Numbered from the stretch's first letter, positions 26,354 through 35,773 are shown. The stretch is 64,000 nucleotides of DNA from Victivallis vadensis (GCF_003096415.1 NZ_QEKH01000005.1:120128-184127); one strand, 5' to 3'. Notes: generated by a model from the sequence alone, not told the origin. Translations and numbers: made by a program.

Positions 26354-27201
26354 GTTCGGAACTTCACCAGCTCTATTTCCCCCTGACCATTCCCCATCCG
26401 GAACGGCTGGAACGCTGGCGTCTGCTGCAGGGCTATTCCGGCGTGGAGGTAAAACGGCATAAGCCGGTCAGCGCCGTGACCTACCGCATCCGTGCGCCGC
26501 ATCCCGCGGCCGTTGGAAAGCGGCTGGCGTTTGCGGCGGACCTCCACTACCGCGACCGGGCGCCCGACCGGGAGCGCCTCGCCGGAATCCTGCGGATCCT
26601 CGCGGAATACCGGCCCGGTTACCTGCTGCTCGGCGGCGATCTTTCCGCCGACGCGGTCGATATGGGCTGCCTCCCGGGCATGCTGAAAAAGCTCTCCTCC
26701 GCCGCCCCGGTCACCCTTGCCGTTCCCGGCAATTGGGAACGGGGGAAAAGCTGGATCCCGATGAGCCTCTGGGCTTCCATCTGCCGTCAGGGCGGCGTCG
26801 AATTCCTGTGCAACCAGTCCTGGAACGACGATGTGTTCTATTTTTACGGCTGCGACGACCTGGCGCTCGGAGCGCCGCAGCTGCCGCGCCGCTGGAGCGG
26901 CGACAAAACCAATGTTCTTCTGGTCCACCGTCCTGACACCGTCATCGCGATGGACGTCGCCGATTCGCTGCGCGGCGTGACGCTGGCGGTCTGCGGCCAT
27001 ACCCACGGCGGCCAGATACGGCTGCCGTTCATCGGACCGATCTACGCGTCAAGCCGGTACGGCTGCGCCCTCTCCTACGGCCAGTTCGAACGCGAGGAGT
27101 TCGGGACGCGCATGATCGTCAGCTCCGGCATCAGCAACCAGTCGCTGCGCTGGCGCTTCAACTGCCGCCGCGAAGTGGTCCTGATCGAATTCACCGCCTG
27201 A
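26350..27201 (+). CDS. Metallophosphoesterase
   Basis: 283 residues from TTG 26350, overlapping the greA stop (TTGA), a sign of translational coupling. All calcineurin-like metal motifs are visible: ADLHYRD (D-x-H), GGDLSAD (GD), VPGNWE (GN with Trp for the usual His), and GHTHGGQI near the end. The sequence AVCGHTHGGQIRLPFIGPIYASSRYGCALSYG is typical of the YaeI/YkuE group of envelope-associated phosphodiesterases, including the UDP-2,3-diacylglucosamine hydrolase LpxG of Chlamydia. No signal peptide or membrane helix is obvious. Substrate unknown. Confidence 0.88.
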   Translation: MSSELHQLYFPLTIPHPERLERWRLLQGYSGVEVKRHKPVSAVTYRIRAPHPAAVGKRLAFAADLHYRDRAPDRERLAGILRILAEYRPGYLLLGGDLSADAVDMGCLPGMLKKLSSAAPVTLAVPGNWERGKSWIPMSLWASICRQGGVEFLCNQSWNDDVFYFYGCDDLALGAPQLPRRWSGDKTNVLLVHRPDTVIAMDVADSLRGVTLAVCGHTHGGQIRLPFIGPIYASSRYGCALSYGQFEREEFGTRMIVSSGISNQSLRWRFNCRREVVLIEFTA

Positions 27202-27215
27202 TTCCGCCCGCCGGG

Positions 27216-27244
27216 TTGAAAAACACCCCCCGGCGTGGTATATT
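27216..27244 (+). promoter_or_regulatory. Promoter of serA
   Basis: TTGAAA at 27216-27221, 17-bp spacer, TATATT at 27239-27244, about 60 bp before the start codon. Confidence 0.7.
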
Positions 27245-27303
27245 AAAGAATCATAACTGATAAGCCGGAACATCCATAAAAACTGAATCATGGAGATATC
27301 ATC

Positions 27304-28878
27304 ATGCGCAAGGTATTGATTCCCACTAAATTGGACAAATTCGCCGCCACCATGCTGTCCGACCGCGGATACAACGTGGTGCTCGACGGCGCCACTCCGC
27401 TCGCCGATCTGGTCAAGGCCAACTCCGACGCCGAAGTGCTGATCGTCCGCAGCGAAAAAATCACGCCGGAAATCATCGACCTGCTGCCTCAGCTCAAGCT
27501 GATCGTCCGCGCCGGGGCCGGTTTCAATACGATCGACATCAAATATGCGCGCAAACATGACATCGACGTGATGAACACCCCCGGCGCCAACTCCAACGCG
27601 GTCGCCGAAGAGGTCGTCGCGATGATGCTCGCCGCCAGCCGCCACCTGATCCCCGCCGACATCTCCACGCGCAAGGGCGACTGGGAAAAGAGCAAGTTCA
27701 TGGGCCGCGAGCTGACCGGCAAAACCGTCGGCATCCTCGGTCTCGGCCACATCGGCCAGCTCCTCGTCAAGCGGCTCGCCGGATTTGAAATGAAGGTTCT
27801 GGGTTACGATCCGATGCTTTCGCCCGCGCTGGCCGACAAGCTCGGCGTCGAGCTGACCACCGTGGACCGCATCTTCGCGGAATCCGATTTCGTTTCGCTG
27901 CATATTCCGGAAAACGATGAAACCCGCGGCATGGTCAACCGCCGCCTTTTCGAAATGATGAAGCCGGGCGCCATGCTGATCAACTGCGCCCGCGCCGGCA
28001 TCCTGAACGAGGAAGACCTCCGCGCGGTCAAGGCGGAAAAGAAGATCGTCTTCTGCAACGACGTCTACGCCAAGGACGCCGCCGGCGAAAAGAGCGTCGC
28101 CGACATCGCCGACATCATGCTGCCGCACCTCGGAGCGAACACCCATGAGGCGAATTTCGTCGCCGCCAAGCGCGCCGCCGAACAGACCATAGCCTATTTT
28201 GAACAGGGCATCACCAACTGCGTGGTCAACAAGGCGCTGCCGGACGGCCTCGACGGCAAGTATCAGAAGCTCGCCTACGTGCTGGCCAGCCTGACCAACG
28301 CCTATCTCGGCAAGGACAACAATCCGAACCGCATCGAAACCAGCTTCTACGGAGAGCTCGCCAAATACGCGAAGTGGATGACTCCGCCGATCGCCGCCGG
28401 AATCGCCGCCGAATTCGCGGCGGATCAGGGCCCGGCCGACGCCGAGCACTTCCTCGCGGAAACCGGCATTGAGCTGGTCAACCGCGAAGTCGACAACACC
28501 AAGCACTATGGCGAAGCTATGAGCATCGACCTCTTCGTCGGTGGCAACCTGATCTACAAGGCGGGCGCCCGCGGCACGATCACGGAAAACAACCTGATGA
28601 TCTCCCGGTTGAACGACTTCGACCAGCTCTATCTTGAACCGAGCGGCCATCACCTGTTCGTCGAATACAAGGATGAGCCGGGCGTGATCGGCCGCATCGC
28701 CGGAATCCTCGGCGAAAAGAACATCAACATCATCGACATCCGCGCGCCGCAGGACCTGAAGTCCGGCCTCTCGCTGACGGTCGTCAAGACCAACGTCGAA
28801 GTGCCGGATATGCTGATCCAGAAGATCCGCGAAGCGGTCAAGGCCAGCAAGGCCTTCCAGTTCACCTATCTGCCGTAA
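27304..28878 (+). CDS. serA: D-3-phosphoglycerate dehydrogenase
   Basis: 524 residues, the length of the long (type I) SerA form. The NAD-binding Rossmann site is GILGLGHIGQLLVKR (about 143-157), with the catalytic region LINCARAGILNEEDL and a HLGANTHEAN segment carrying the active-site His. An intervening domain (about 320-445) and a C-terminal ACT domain (VEYKDEPGVIGRIAGILGEK, about 455-475) follow. The latter probably gives serine feedback control. It oxidises 3-phosphoglycerate to 3-phosphohydroxypyruvate, the first step of serine synthesis. GGAG lies nine bases before the ATG. serB and serC are not nearby. Confidence 0.96.
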   Translation: MRKVLIPTKLDKFAATMLSDRGYNVVLDGATPLADLVKANSDAEVLIVRSEKITPEIIDLLPQLKLIVRAGAGFNTIDIKYARKHDIDVMNTPGANSNAVAEEVVAMMLAASRHLIPADISTRKGDWEKSKFMGRELTGKTVGILGLGHIGQLLVKRLAGFEMKVLGYDPMLSPALADKLGVELTTVDRIFAESDFVSLHIPENDETRGMVNRRLFEMMKPGAMLINCARAGILNEEDLRAVKAEKKIVFCNDVYAKDAAGEKSVADIADIMLPHLGANTHEANFVAAKRAAEQTIAYFEQGITNCVVNKALPDGLDGKYQKLAYVLASLTNAYLGKDNNPNRIETSFYGELAKYAKWMTPPIAAGIAAEFAADQGPADAEHFLAETGIELVNREVDNTKHYGEAMSIDLFVGGNLIYKAGARGTITENNLMISRLNDFDQLYLEPSGHHLFVEYKDEPGVIGRIAGILGEKNINIIDIRAPQDLKSGLSLTVVKTNVEVPDMLIQKIREAVKASKAFQFTYLP

Positions 28879-28937
28879 AAGCGGCGCCAACCACCGTCCG
28901 GAGACGACTCCGGACGGGTCAACCGGAAAGCGGAACC

Positions 28938-29606
28938 GTGAGCCTGAACCTGCACAGCGACATCATCAACCGGGTCAAGAAAACGTGGGAGTACCTGCGG
29001 CCTTCCAGCACGCCTCACCAGCAGCCGCGCAAGGCGGATCACCTGGTCAAGATGAACCTGCCCCCCCTGATGGGACGGCGGGACGCGGCATACGACCGCG
29101 CCCGCGAATTCATCAACCGCGACCTGTTCGCCCTTGATGAGCTCGGGAGGCGCCGGGTTTACTGCGCGATCAGTTCACTGCTCAAAAGCGCCTCCGACGA
29201 TACGGAGGCGATGCTGATCACCCTCTCCAGCCCCGATACCGAACTGCGCGAGAAGAAGATGCTGCATTTGCTGCTGATGATGTACAATATCGCCCAGTCG
29301 CTGGTGAACTTCACCGAGTTGGAGGATGAACTCTTCTGCGACGAAAGTTCCCCGATCCGCGACCTGGACATCGCGCCGAACGAAAACGAGCTTGCCCGTA
29401 ACGAAAAGCTGCTGAGCGAAGCCGAGATCAGCGTCGTCAACCAGATGCGCAGCTATTTCGAACGCACACAGACCCGCATCAACCGCTATCGCGGCTATAC
29501 CGGCAAGAGTTTCAGCGCCTCCAACGCCTCGCGCTACAACAAGGCTTATGAAGCCTACTCCAAGCTGTACGGCGAGCTGGTGCCGGAAACGCCTCCGGCC
29601 GCCTGA
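28938..29606 (+). CDS. Uncharacterised helical protein
   Basis: 222 residues from GTG 28938 (GGAAAG upstream). Not recognised. It has no signal peptide or membrane helix. It is charged, probably all-helical, with Leu/Met-rich stretches (EKKMLHLLLMMYNIAQSL) and a C-terminal segment rich in Ser, Asn and Tyr (GYTGKSFSASNASRYNKAYEA). It follows serA by 59 bp with no visible terminator, so it may be read from the serA promoter. Codon use matches its neighbours. Confidence 0.75.
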   Translation: MSLNLHSDIINRVKKTWEYLRPSSTPHQQPRKADHLVKMNLPPLMGRRDAAYDRAREFINRDLFALDELGRRRVYCAISSLLKSASDDTEAMLITLSSPDTELREKKMLHLLLMMYNIAQSLVNFTELEDELFCDESSPIRDLDIAPNENELARNEKLLSEAEISVVNQMRSYFERTQTRINRYRGYTGKSFSASNASRYNKAYEAYSKLYGELVPETPPAA

Positions 29607-29650
29607 AACGGCTCACCTGCGTTATTTTCGCGTTATTTCAATTCCTCCGT

Positions 29651-29680
29651 TTGCATTTTCCGAAACAACGGCCATACTAT
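29651..29680 (+). promoter_or_regulatory. Possible promoter of the GH95 gene
   Basis: TTGCAT at 29651-29656, 18-bp spacer, TACTAT at 29675-29680, about 40 bp before the start codon. The boxes are imperfect. Confidence 0.45.
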
Positions 29681-29720
29681 CCTTCCATAACATTAGCGAA
29701 AGGATATCGGGAGACGCATC

Positions 29721-32036
29721 ATGGATTATTCGAAACAGCTTTGGTATACCTCTCCGGCGCCGTACTGGGAGGGCGCGCTGCCGGTCGGCAACGGCCGGAT
29801 CGGCGCGATGGTCTTCGGCGGAACGGCGGAAGAAACGCTCGAACTCAACGAGGATACCCTCTGGTCCGGCCTGCCGGATGAATCCCTGCTGGAAAACGGG
29901 CCGGCAAAAGTGGCCCGGGCCCGCAGGCTGATCGCCGACCGCCGTTTCTCCGACGCCGACCGCTACATTCAGGAAAATCTCCTCGACCACAACTGCCAGA
30001 GCTACCAGCCGGCGGGAGCACTGCATCTGACGGGCGATTCCGGCGGCGCCATCCTTTCCTACCGGCGCGGGCTCGACCTTGAAAACGCCGTCGCCGTCAC
30101 GGACTTCCTGCTGGACAACACGGCATTCCGCCGCGAGGTGTTCGCGAGCTTCCCGGATCAGGTGATCGTCCTCCGGCTCACCGGTTCCGGTCCTCTCCGG
30201 CTCCGGTTGGACACTCCGCTGCACCACACCGCCGGAGCCGCCGGAAACGAACTGTGGCTGGACGGAACCTGCCCCTTCTACAACCGTTATGACCAGATCA
30301 GGTGGGAATCCCCCGACGGCGAAACGGGCATCCGTTACCAGATCCGCTGCCGGGTGGTCGCCCCAGACGGGACGTTCCGGGCCGACGGAGCGGAGCTGAT
30401 CCTCCATGAGACGGCTTCAACCATGCTGCTGATTGCGATTCACAGCAACTTCATCGACTACCGCACCATGCCGGGAAGCCGCGGCGACTCCCCGGAAACC
30501 AGGTGCCGCCGGACACTCGACAACGCCGCGCGCTTCAGTTATGAAGAGCTGAAACAGCGGCACCTCGCCGATTATCGGCCGTTATTCGCCAAGTCCTTTC
30601 TGGCCCTGCCGTCCCGTCCCGGCGACGAGCTGCCGACGGACCGGCGGCTCCGGGAGTGCGGCGAAGAATTCGCCCCGTCACTGGCCGCCCTGCTCTACCA
30701 CTACGGCCGCTATTTGTTGATCGCAAGTTCGCGGCACGGCTCCGAACCGGCCAACCTGCAGGGAATCTGGAACCATCTGCTGATGCCGCCGTGGGGCTGC
30801 AATTACACCACCAACATCAATCTTGAGATGAACTATTGGCATGCGGAAACCGCCAACCTCGGCGCGTGTACCGAGCCACTGTTCCGGCTGATCCGTGAAG
30901 CGGCGGAAAAGGGTCGCCGGGTCGCCCGCGATTTCTACGGCTGCCGCGGCTGGTGCCTCCACCACAACACCGACCTCTGGCGTTTCACGACCACCGCGAC
31001 CGGCAGGCCCCGCTGGGGCTACTGGCCGGTCGGCGGCATCTGGCTGACCAGCCACCTCGTGGAGCATTACCGGTTTACGCAGGACCGGGATTTCCTGCGT
31101 GAAATCTATCCGATCCTGCACGGGGCGGCGGAATTCCTGCTCGATTATCTGGTCGAAACTCCGGAGGGAGAGTTGACCATATCACCCTCCACCTCCCCCG
31201 AAAACGTATTCCGCGATCCCGTTTCCGGCGAAGAATCCGGCGTCTGCGGCGGCAGTGCGATGGACCTCACATTGACCGCCGAGCTTTTCGACAACCTGCT
31301 CGAATCCGCTTCCGTTCTCGCAATTGGCGACGAAACCGTCGCCGCCGTCCGCCGGGCGCGCGCCCGGCTGCGCCGCCCCGTGACCGGTCCCCACGGACAA
31401 TTGCTCGAATACGGCGAGGATTTCCCCGAAATCGAAATTCACCACCGCCACGTCTCGCATCTGTACGGCGTCTATCCCGGCGCGGTATTCACCCCCGATG
31501 TCAACGCCGATCTTTACCGCGCCTGCCAGGTTTCACTGGAACGGCGCGGCGACCTCAGCACCGGCTGGGCAATGGGCTGGCGCGTCGCATTATGGGCGCG
31601 TTTCCGCAACGGCGACCGCGCCTGCAAAGTGATCGGCAATCTGCTGCGTTTCGTCGAGCCCGCCGAAGTTCCCGACTACGACAACGGCGGCGGAGTCTAT
31701 CTCAACCTCTTTGACGCCCATCCCCCCTTCCAGATCGACGGCAATTTCGGCGTCGCCGCCGGAATCGTCGAAATGTTGTTCCAGAGCCACCGCAAAACCG
31801 CCGACGGCAGAATCCTGCTGGACCTCCTGCCCGCTCTCCCCGCCGCCTGGCCCGACGGCGAAATCACCGGCATTCGCGCCCGCGGCGGTCTCACCGTCGA
31901 TCTGAAATGGCGGAATTTCCAACCGGTCAGCCTGCGTCTGGCCGCCTCCGTTCCCGGCAATTTCGAGCTGCAATGGGCCGGCGACCGCCGTTCCCTTGAA
32001 CTGCGTGCCGGCAATCCCGTCACCCTTTCCTGGTAA
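29721..32036 (+). CDS. GH95 alpha-L-fucosidase-like glycoside hydrolase
   Basis: 771 residues with GGGAG before the ATG. The opening [20 protein letters not shown] and [10 protein letters not shown] is the GH95 N-terminal beta domain. The catalytic (alpha/alpha)6 barrel contains [20 protein letters not shown] (about 365-384), whose Asn-x-Asn pair positions the water in Bifidobacterium Afc[19 protein letters not shown] near 670 carries the general acid Asp. There is no signal peptide, so it should work in the cytoplasm on imported oligosaccharides, or rely on another export route. GH95 includes 1,2-alpha-L-fucosidases acting on host glycans and also alpha-L-galactosidases on plant xyloglucan, so the sugar is uncertain. 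It stands alone, ahead of the repeat island at 32040. Confidence 0.9.
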   Translation: MDYSKQLWYTSPAPYWEGALPVGNGRIGAMVFGGTAEETLELNEDTLWSGLPDESLLENGPAKVARARRLIADRRFSDADRYIQENLLDHNCQSYQPAGALHLTGDSGGAILSYRRGLDLENAVAVTDFLLDNTAFRREVFASFPDQVIVLRLTGSGPLRLRLDTPLHHTAGAAGNELWLDGTCPFYNRYDQIRWESPDGETGIRYQIRCRVVAPDGTFRADGAELILHETASTMLLIAIHSNFIDYRTMPGSRGDSPETRCRRTLDNAARFSYEELKQRHLADYRPLFAKSFLALPSRPGDELPTDRRLRECGEEFAPSLAALLYHYGRYLLIASSRHGSEPANLQGIWNHLLMPPWGCNYTTNINLEMNYWHAETANLGACTEPLFRLIREAAEKGRRVARDFYGCRGWCLHHNTDLWRFTTTATGRPRWGYWPVGGIWLTSHLVEHYRFTQDRDFLREIYPILHGAAEFLLDYLVETPEGELTISPSTSPENVFRDPVSGEESGVCGGSAMDLTLTAELFDNLLESASVLAIGDETVAAVRRARARLRRPVTGPHGQLLEYGEDFPEIEIHHRHVSHLYGVYPGAVFTPDVNADLYRACQVSLERRGDLSTGWAMGWRVALWARFRNGDRACKVIGNLLRFVEPAEVPDYDNGGGVYLNLFDAHPPFQIDGNFGVAAGIVEMLFQSHRKTADGRILLDLLPALPAAWPDGEITGIRARGGLTVDLKWRNFQPVSLRLAASVPGNFELQWAGDRRSLELRAGNPVTLSW

Positions 32037-32078
32037 ATCATGCCTCCGGCGGCCCGGGGCTTTGCCCCGAAACCCCAG

Positions 32079-32181
32079 CGGGGGCGCTTCGCCCCCCGCC
32101 CCCCAGACCGGCAACGTGCCGGTGCGGGCGCAGGGTGTTTTTCGGCATTGCCGAAAAACACCCTGCTTGACTTTGGGGTTA
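32079..32181 (+). repeat. Left inverted end of the 32.1-33.8 kb element
   Basis: GC-rich CGCTTCGCC hairpin, then ACCGGCAACGTGCCGGTGC, then an 18-bp perfect stem (GCAGGGTGTTTTTCGGCA, 32130-32147, with 32149-32166, loop T), then TTGACTTTGGGGTTA. Its order is mirrored at 33735-33815. The CCGGCAAnGTGCCGG core also occurs in the palindrome arms at 11.4-11.9 kb. Confidence 0.75.
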
Positions 32182-32250
32182 AGAACTTAAACGGTAGTAG
32201 AGCCAATAAGGCCAGGAGGCCGGGGACCCGCCGGACAGCGTCCGCTTTCC

Positions 32251-32280
32251 GTCTGACTCCTCTTTTTTGAGGAGTCAGAC
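32251..32280. repeat. Perfect 12-bp hairpin with T6 loop
   Basis: GTCTGACTCCTC (32251-32262), TTTTTT, GAGGAGTCAGAC (32269-32280). No gene ends nearby, so it is part of the repeat island rather than an ordinary terminator. The rest of 32182-32389 shows no gene. Confidence 0.65.
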
Positions 32281-32389
32281 CCGCTCCTTCGCCGTCGCAA
32301 GGCCGGGGGCTCCTCGCCCCCGCCTTGACCACCCCTCGGCAGGGGGCACCCCTGCACCCTCGCTCCTCACGTCGCTCGATAACGCAAAG

Positions 32390-33222
32390 CGGCGGCAAAG
32401 TGCCGCTGCCGGGTGCGCGCTCTACGCCCTTCGGAGTTGCGCGGCGGCTGGCACAGGCAAGGCTTTGGCAGGCTCTCCCAAACCTTTTACGCGGCGCACA
32501 AATAAGGCCGCAAGGTCACTTACGCGGCGCACAACAAGCGCGGCAAGCGCCGCGAACGGCGGCAAGGTGCCGCTGCCGGGTGCGCACGCCAATGCCCCTC
32601 CGGGGAGCGTGCGGACAACCAGTACAGGCAAAGCATCAGTCGGCCTGCATAACCACTTACGCGGCGCACAAATAAGGCCGCAAGGTCACTTACGCGGCGC
32701 ACAACAAGCGCGGCAAGCGCCGCGAACGGCGGCAAGGTGCCGCTGCCTAGTGCGCCCGCCAATGCCCCTGCGGGGGGCGTGCGGGCAGCCAGTACAGGCA
32801 AAGCATCGGTCGGTCTGCATCACCACTTACACGGCGCACAAATAAGGCCGCAATCCCTTTTACGCGGCGCACAACAAGCGCGTGCGGCAAGGTGCCGCTG
32901 CCGGGTGCGCACGCCAATGCCCCTCCGGGGGGCGTGCGGACAACCAGTACAGGCAAAGCATCGGTCGGCCTGCATAACCACTTACGCGGCGCACAAATAA
33001 GGCCGCAATCCCTTTTACGCGGCGCACAACAAGCGCGGCAAGCGCCGCGAGCGGCGGCAAGGTGCCGCTGCCGGGTACGCACGCCAATGCCCCTCCGGGG
33101 GGCGTGCGAACAACCAGTACAGGCAAAGCATCGGTCGGCCTGCATAACTACTTACGCGGCGCACAAATAAGACCGCAATCCCTTTTACGCGGCGCACAAC
33201 AAGCGCGGCAAGCGCCGCGAAC
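32390..33222. repeat. Tandem array of 170-bp repeats, non-coding
   Basis: The mark ACAACAAGCG falls at 32531, 32701, 32871, 33026 and 33196: spacings 170, 170, 155, 170. The short unit lacks about 15 bp. A degenerate unit precedes at about 32390. Each unit has GGCGGCAAGGTGCCGCTGCC, CAGTACAGGCAAAGCATC and two copies of ACGCGGCGCACAA about 35 bp apart. A 170-bp period is not a multiple of three and the open frames shift between units, so it does not code for protein. Confidence 0.85.
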
Positions 33223-33583
33223 GAATGTGAGGGAATTACTTGCCTCCGGCAAGTAACGAGGAACGGTAGTGACGAAGCCGAACGTAGTGAGCGAAGCCCC
33301 CCTGGCGTAGCCCGCAACGCGGGCGATGAAGGGTTGGCCGCCCCAGGCGGACAAGTAAGCGGCAAAGCCGCGCCCGCGAGCGGAAGTGCCTTGCAACCGG
33401 ACCGGCCTCCGCCACCGGCGAGGGGGTCCGGGGGACGTGCGCGACGTCCCCCGGAGCCATCCGCAGGCCGGAGGTGCGGTGCTCGCTACCCTCCGGGCAG
33501 CCTGCCTGTGCTTGCGCTCAAAAGTTGTTACCCTCCGGGCAGCTTGCCTGCTCTTGTTGCAATGACAAGCCAACCGTAAAACT
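33223..33583. repeat. Hairpin-rich non-coding stretch
   Basis: Contains ACTTGCC-TCC-GGCAAGT (about 33238-33256), a GGGGGACGT/ACGTCCCCC stem near 33431-33452, and the repeated block TTACCCTCCGGGCAGC or close variants at about 33487 and 33529. No gene is supported. Confidence 0.6.
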
Positions 33584-33625
33584 CACGTGCGACTTGAAGC
33601 GGAGATGAATCTCCGCACTCCAAGG
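33584..33625. repeat. Dispersed hairpin repeat, uninterrupted copy
   Basis: GACTTGAAGCGGAGATGAAT and CTCCGCACTCCAAGG form the stem GCGGAGAT-GA-ATCTCCGC. It matches 8424-8500, where a further hairpin sits in the loop. The following 33626-33734 holds no gene. Confidence 0.65.
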
Positions 33626-33734
33626 CGGCCGCCCGGCCTTACGAGCATTGTGCCCACGGACTTCCACGGAAGGCACGGAAGCTCCAACGGGGCCACCCGG
33701 CCTTTCCGGATGCTTCGGGCAATTTGAGCCGCTA

Positions 33735-33815
33735 GGCCTCTGATACCGTAAAGTCAAACAGGCAGTTTTCCGGTATTGCCGGAAAACTGCCTGAATCCGC
33801 ACCGGCACATCGCCG
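33735..33815 (-). repeat. Right inverted end of the 32.1-33.8 kb element
   Basis: On the minus strand: CCGGCGATGTGCCGGTGCGG, then the stem CAGGCAGTTTTCCGG/CCGGAAAACTGCCTG (33759-33773 and 33779-33793), then TTTGACTTTACGGTATCA. It parallels the left end. The two stems differ at three pairs, with both partners changed each time. Confidence 0.72.
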
Positions 33816-33838
33816 GACGGAGAAAAATCGGGACATCC

Positions 33839-34624
33839 TTACTTGACGCCCATCGCCTTGAGATTGTCGAAGGAGATTTTGATTGAATCGAAGATATCGC
33901 GGTTCTGGAAGAGCGCATCCTGTTCGATGGAATACCAGCGCACGCCGGTTTCACGGCAGGCTTCGATGATGGCGGGCCAGTCGAGATTGCCTTCGCCGAT
34001 TTCGCAGAAGGCGGGCTCATTGTTGCCGATCACCGCGAAATCCTTGAAATGGATCACCGGCATACGGCCGGCGACCTTCCTGATCCAGCGGACCGGGCTG
34101 CCGCCGCCGCGGGTCACCCAGTGCACGTCGATTTCGGCGGAGACACACCTGGAATCGGTGTCGTCGTAGAAAGTTTCCAGCATCGTCTTTTTCGTGCCGG
34201 GCAGACGGATGAATTCAAAATGATGGTTGTGGTAGCCGAGGCGGATACCCTTTTCCATCAGCTTCGCGCCCTGCTCGTTGAAGATTTTCACCAGCCTGGC
34301 CACGCCTTCGACGGTGGTGCGGTACTCTTCCGGGGGAGCGCCGAGCGCGGTGAAATCGCATCCGAGGGTCTGGAGACGGTCGATCAGCGGAGCGACGTCG
34401 CCGGAGATGGTCTGCAGATTTTCATGGGTGGCGCAGCAGAACAGATTGTGCTTGTCGAGCTGCTTTCTGATCACATCCGCCGCCAGCGGAGTGCCGGAGA
34501 CCTGCACCGCCTGATAGCCGATCGCGCAGACCTTGTCGAGGGTGCGGTCGAGATCGCTTTCAGTCTGGCAATAATCGCGCAGATTGTAAAGAGTTACGGC
34601 AATTTGACTGTCCGGAGCTTTCAT
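33839..34624 (-). CDS. Sugar phosphate isomerase/epimerase (xylose isomerase-like TIM barrel)
   Basis: 261 residues; AGGAGAAAAAAAT precedes the ATG. AP-endonuclease-2/xylose-isomerase-like fold with metal ligands seen in GYHNHHFEF, SAEIDVHW, VIHFKD and CEIGEGNLDWPAII. Members isomerise or epimerise keto sugars, inositols or 3-keto-glycosides. The exact substrate is open. It is 24 bp downstream of a Gfo/Idh/MocA dehydrogenase, a pairing often used to oxidise and rearrange sugars released from glycans. It probably acts in the cytoplasm. Confidence 0.9.
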   Translation of the reverse strand: MKAPDSQIAVTLYNLRDYCQTESDLDRTLDKVCAIGYQAVQVSGTPLAADVIRKQLDKHNLFCCATHENLQTISGDVAPLIDRLQTLGCDFTALGAPPEEYRTTVEGVARLVKIFNEQGAKLMEKGIRLGYHNHHFEFIRLPGTKKTMLETFYDDTDSRCVSAEIDVHWVTRGGGSPVRWIRKVAGRMPVIHFKDFAVIGNNEPAFCEIGEGNLDWPAIIEACRETGVRWYSIEQDALFQNRDIFDSIKISFDNLKAMGVK

Positions 34625-34648
34625 AATTTTTTTCTCCTTGGTTCCGTG

Positions 34649-35707
34649 TTACTTGACGACGTCGATGGGCCCCTGCTTGACCTTGTCGATCACCCGTACC
34701 ACTTCGACCGCCTGGTCGATCGTGATCGGATAGGGGGCGCCGTTGCGGATCGTTTCATACAAATACAGCCAGATCTTTTCGGTCTGGTCGCCGGTGGAGG
34801 GCGCGACGCCGAGCTCATCTTCCACCCAGACCGGCGCGACCTGTCCCCCGAAGCCGCCTTCCAGCGGCGGATTGGCGGAAGACGCCTTGATTTCCGGAAT
34901 CGGAACCGCCGGATTCAGGTACTTCAGCTTCAGTCGCTTTTCGTCATAGCTGACCAGGGAGCCGCGGCTGCCGCGCACCACATAGACCGGATCGGGCAGG
35001 CTCACGCCGCCGGAGATTTCAAGGTCGACGATACGGCCGTTTTCGCCCTTGAGAATGATCTTCAGGTGATCCTCCGCATCGCCTTTGGCCGCGACCAGCT
35101 TCAGGTCGCTCCAGATCTCCCTGACCGGCGATTCGAGGAACTGCAGCGCATGATCGACGATATGCGGCCCCCAGTTCAGCAGCTGTCCGCCGCCGAAGTC
35201 CAGCAGCGTCTGCCAGTCGGCGCGCCACTGGAAGTTGTGGCGGCAGAGCTTGATTTCGAAAATTTCGCCCAGCTTGCCGGATTTGATGATTTCGCGGATG
35301 TGCACGAAGGCCGGTTCGAAACGGCGGTTGTGCCGGATAAAGATCTTACCCGGAAATTTTTCGGAGGCTTTCTTCAGCTCCAGCGCATCGGCCAGCGTAC
35401 AGGCGATCGGCTTTTCCACCATCACGTATTTGCCGGCTTCGGCCGCTTCGATCGCGTGCTTCACGTGATCCGGCGAACGGGTTGCGATCGTGACCAGCTC
35501 CACCTCCTGATCCTTCAGGAAGTCGGCACTGTTGTCATAGACGTGAATGCCGTGTTTTTTCTTCATCGCCGCTTCCCGGCGCTCGATATCGATATCGCAC
35601 CCGGCGACGACCTCGAACTGATCCGGATACATCGCCAGCTCGCTGAAGTGCATTCCGTTGCCGGCCCGTCCAAGCCCCCATACTCCAACTCGAATTTTTT
35701 CCGCCAT
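34649..35707 (-). CDS. Gfo/Idh/MocA-family NAD(P)-dependent sugar dehydrogenase
   Basis: 352 residues from ATG 35707. The frame continues upstream, but GAGGAATGGGAT and the Rossmann start MAEKIRVGVWGLGRAGNGMH fix this start. N-terminal NAD(P) domain includes VVAGCDIDIERR, TIATRSPDHVKHAIEAAEAG and the family EKP motif (MVEKPIACTLADA). A C-terminal beta-sheet domain completes it, including NWGPHIVDHAL with the catalytic Asp/His. It oxidises or reduces a sugar or inositol-type ring. First gene of a two-gene operon with the isomerase/epimerase. Its transcript starts at a promoter with an operator-like palindrome (35748-35758). Confidence 0.92.
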   Translation of the reverse strand: MAEKIRVGVWGLGRAGNGMHFSELAMYPDQFEVVAGCDIDIERREAAMKKKHGIHVYDNSADFLKDQEVELVTIATRSPDHVKHAIEAAEAGKYVMVEKPIACTLADALELKKASEKFPGKIFIRHNRRFEPAFVHIREIIKSGKLGEIFEIKLCRHNFQWRADWQTLLDFGGGQLLNWGPHIVDHALQFLESPVREIWSDLKLVAAKGDAEDHLKIILKGENGRIVDLEISGGVSLPDPVYVVRGSRGSLVSYDEKRLKLKYLNPAVPIPEIKASSANPPLEGGFGGQVAPVWVEDELGVAPSTGDQTEKIWLYLYETIRNGAPYPITIDQAVEVVRVIDKVKQGPIDVVK

Positions 35708-35747
35708 ATCCCATTCCTCATATATCACTGGGTTGCAGTTTCGTCGC

Positions 35748-35758
35748 GAAACCGTTTC
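35748..35758. promoter_or_regulatory. Operator-like palindrome GAAACCGTTTC
   Basis: A 5+1+5 palindrome about 10-20 bp after the predicted transcription start of the dehydrogenase operon. Ten of its bases equal those at 7155-7164. LacI/GntR-type sites often look like this. Confidence 0.55.
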
Positions 35759-35773
35759 AAATCTGATTGGAGT

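Noticed and set aside
32390..33222. A CRISPR array
   Set aside because: The units are 170 bp and almost identical along their whole length; there are no unique spacers and no cas genes nearby. The Cas4-like protein at 23178 stands alone and is better explained as an AddB-like relative.
32267..33256. Several open frames of 60-190 codons in the 32-33 kb repeats
   Set aside because: They follow 170-bp repeats whose length is not a multiple of three, overlap on both strands, lack ribosome sites, and give Ala/Arg/Pro-rich low-complexity protein.
33584..33625. Remnant of a group II intron (starts with GTGCGAC)
   Set aside because: Only a few bases match the intron 5' end; no domain V hairpin or reverse transcriptase is seen.
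33759..33793. Terminator for the isomerase/dehydrogenase operon
   Set aside because: The stem is strong but has no T-run on the minus strand, and it fits better as the inverted end of the neighbouring element; a secondary terminator role stays possible.
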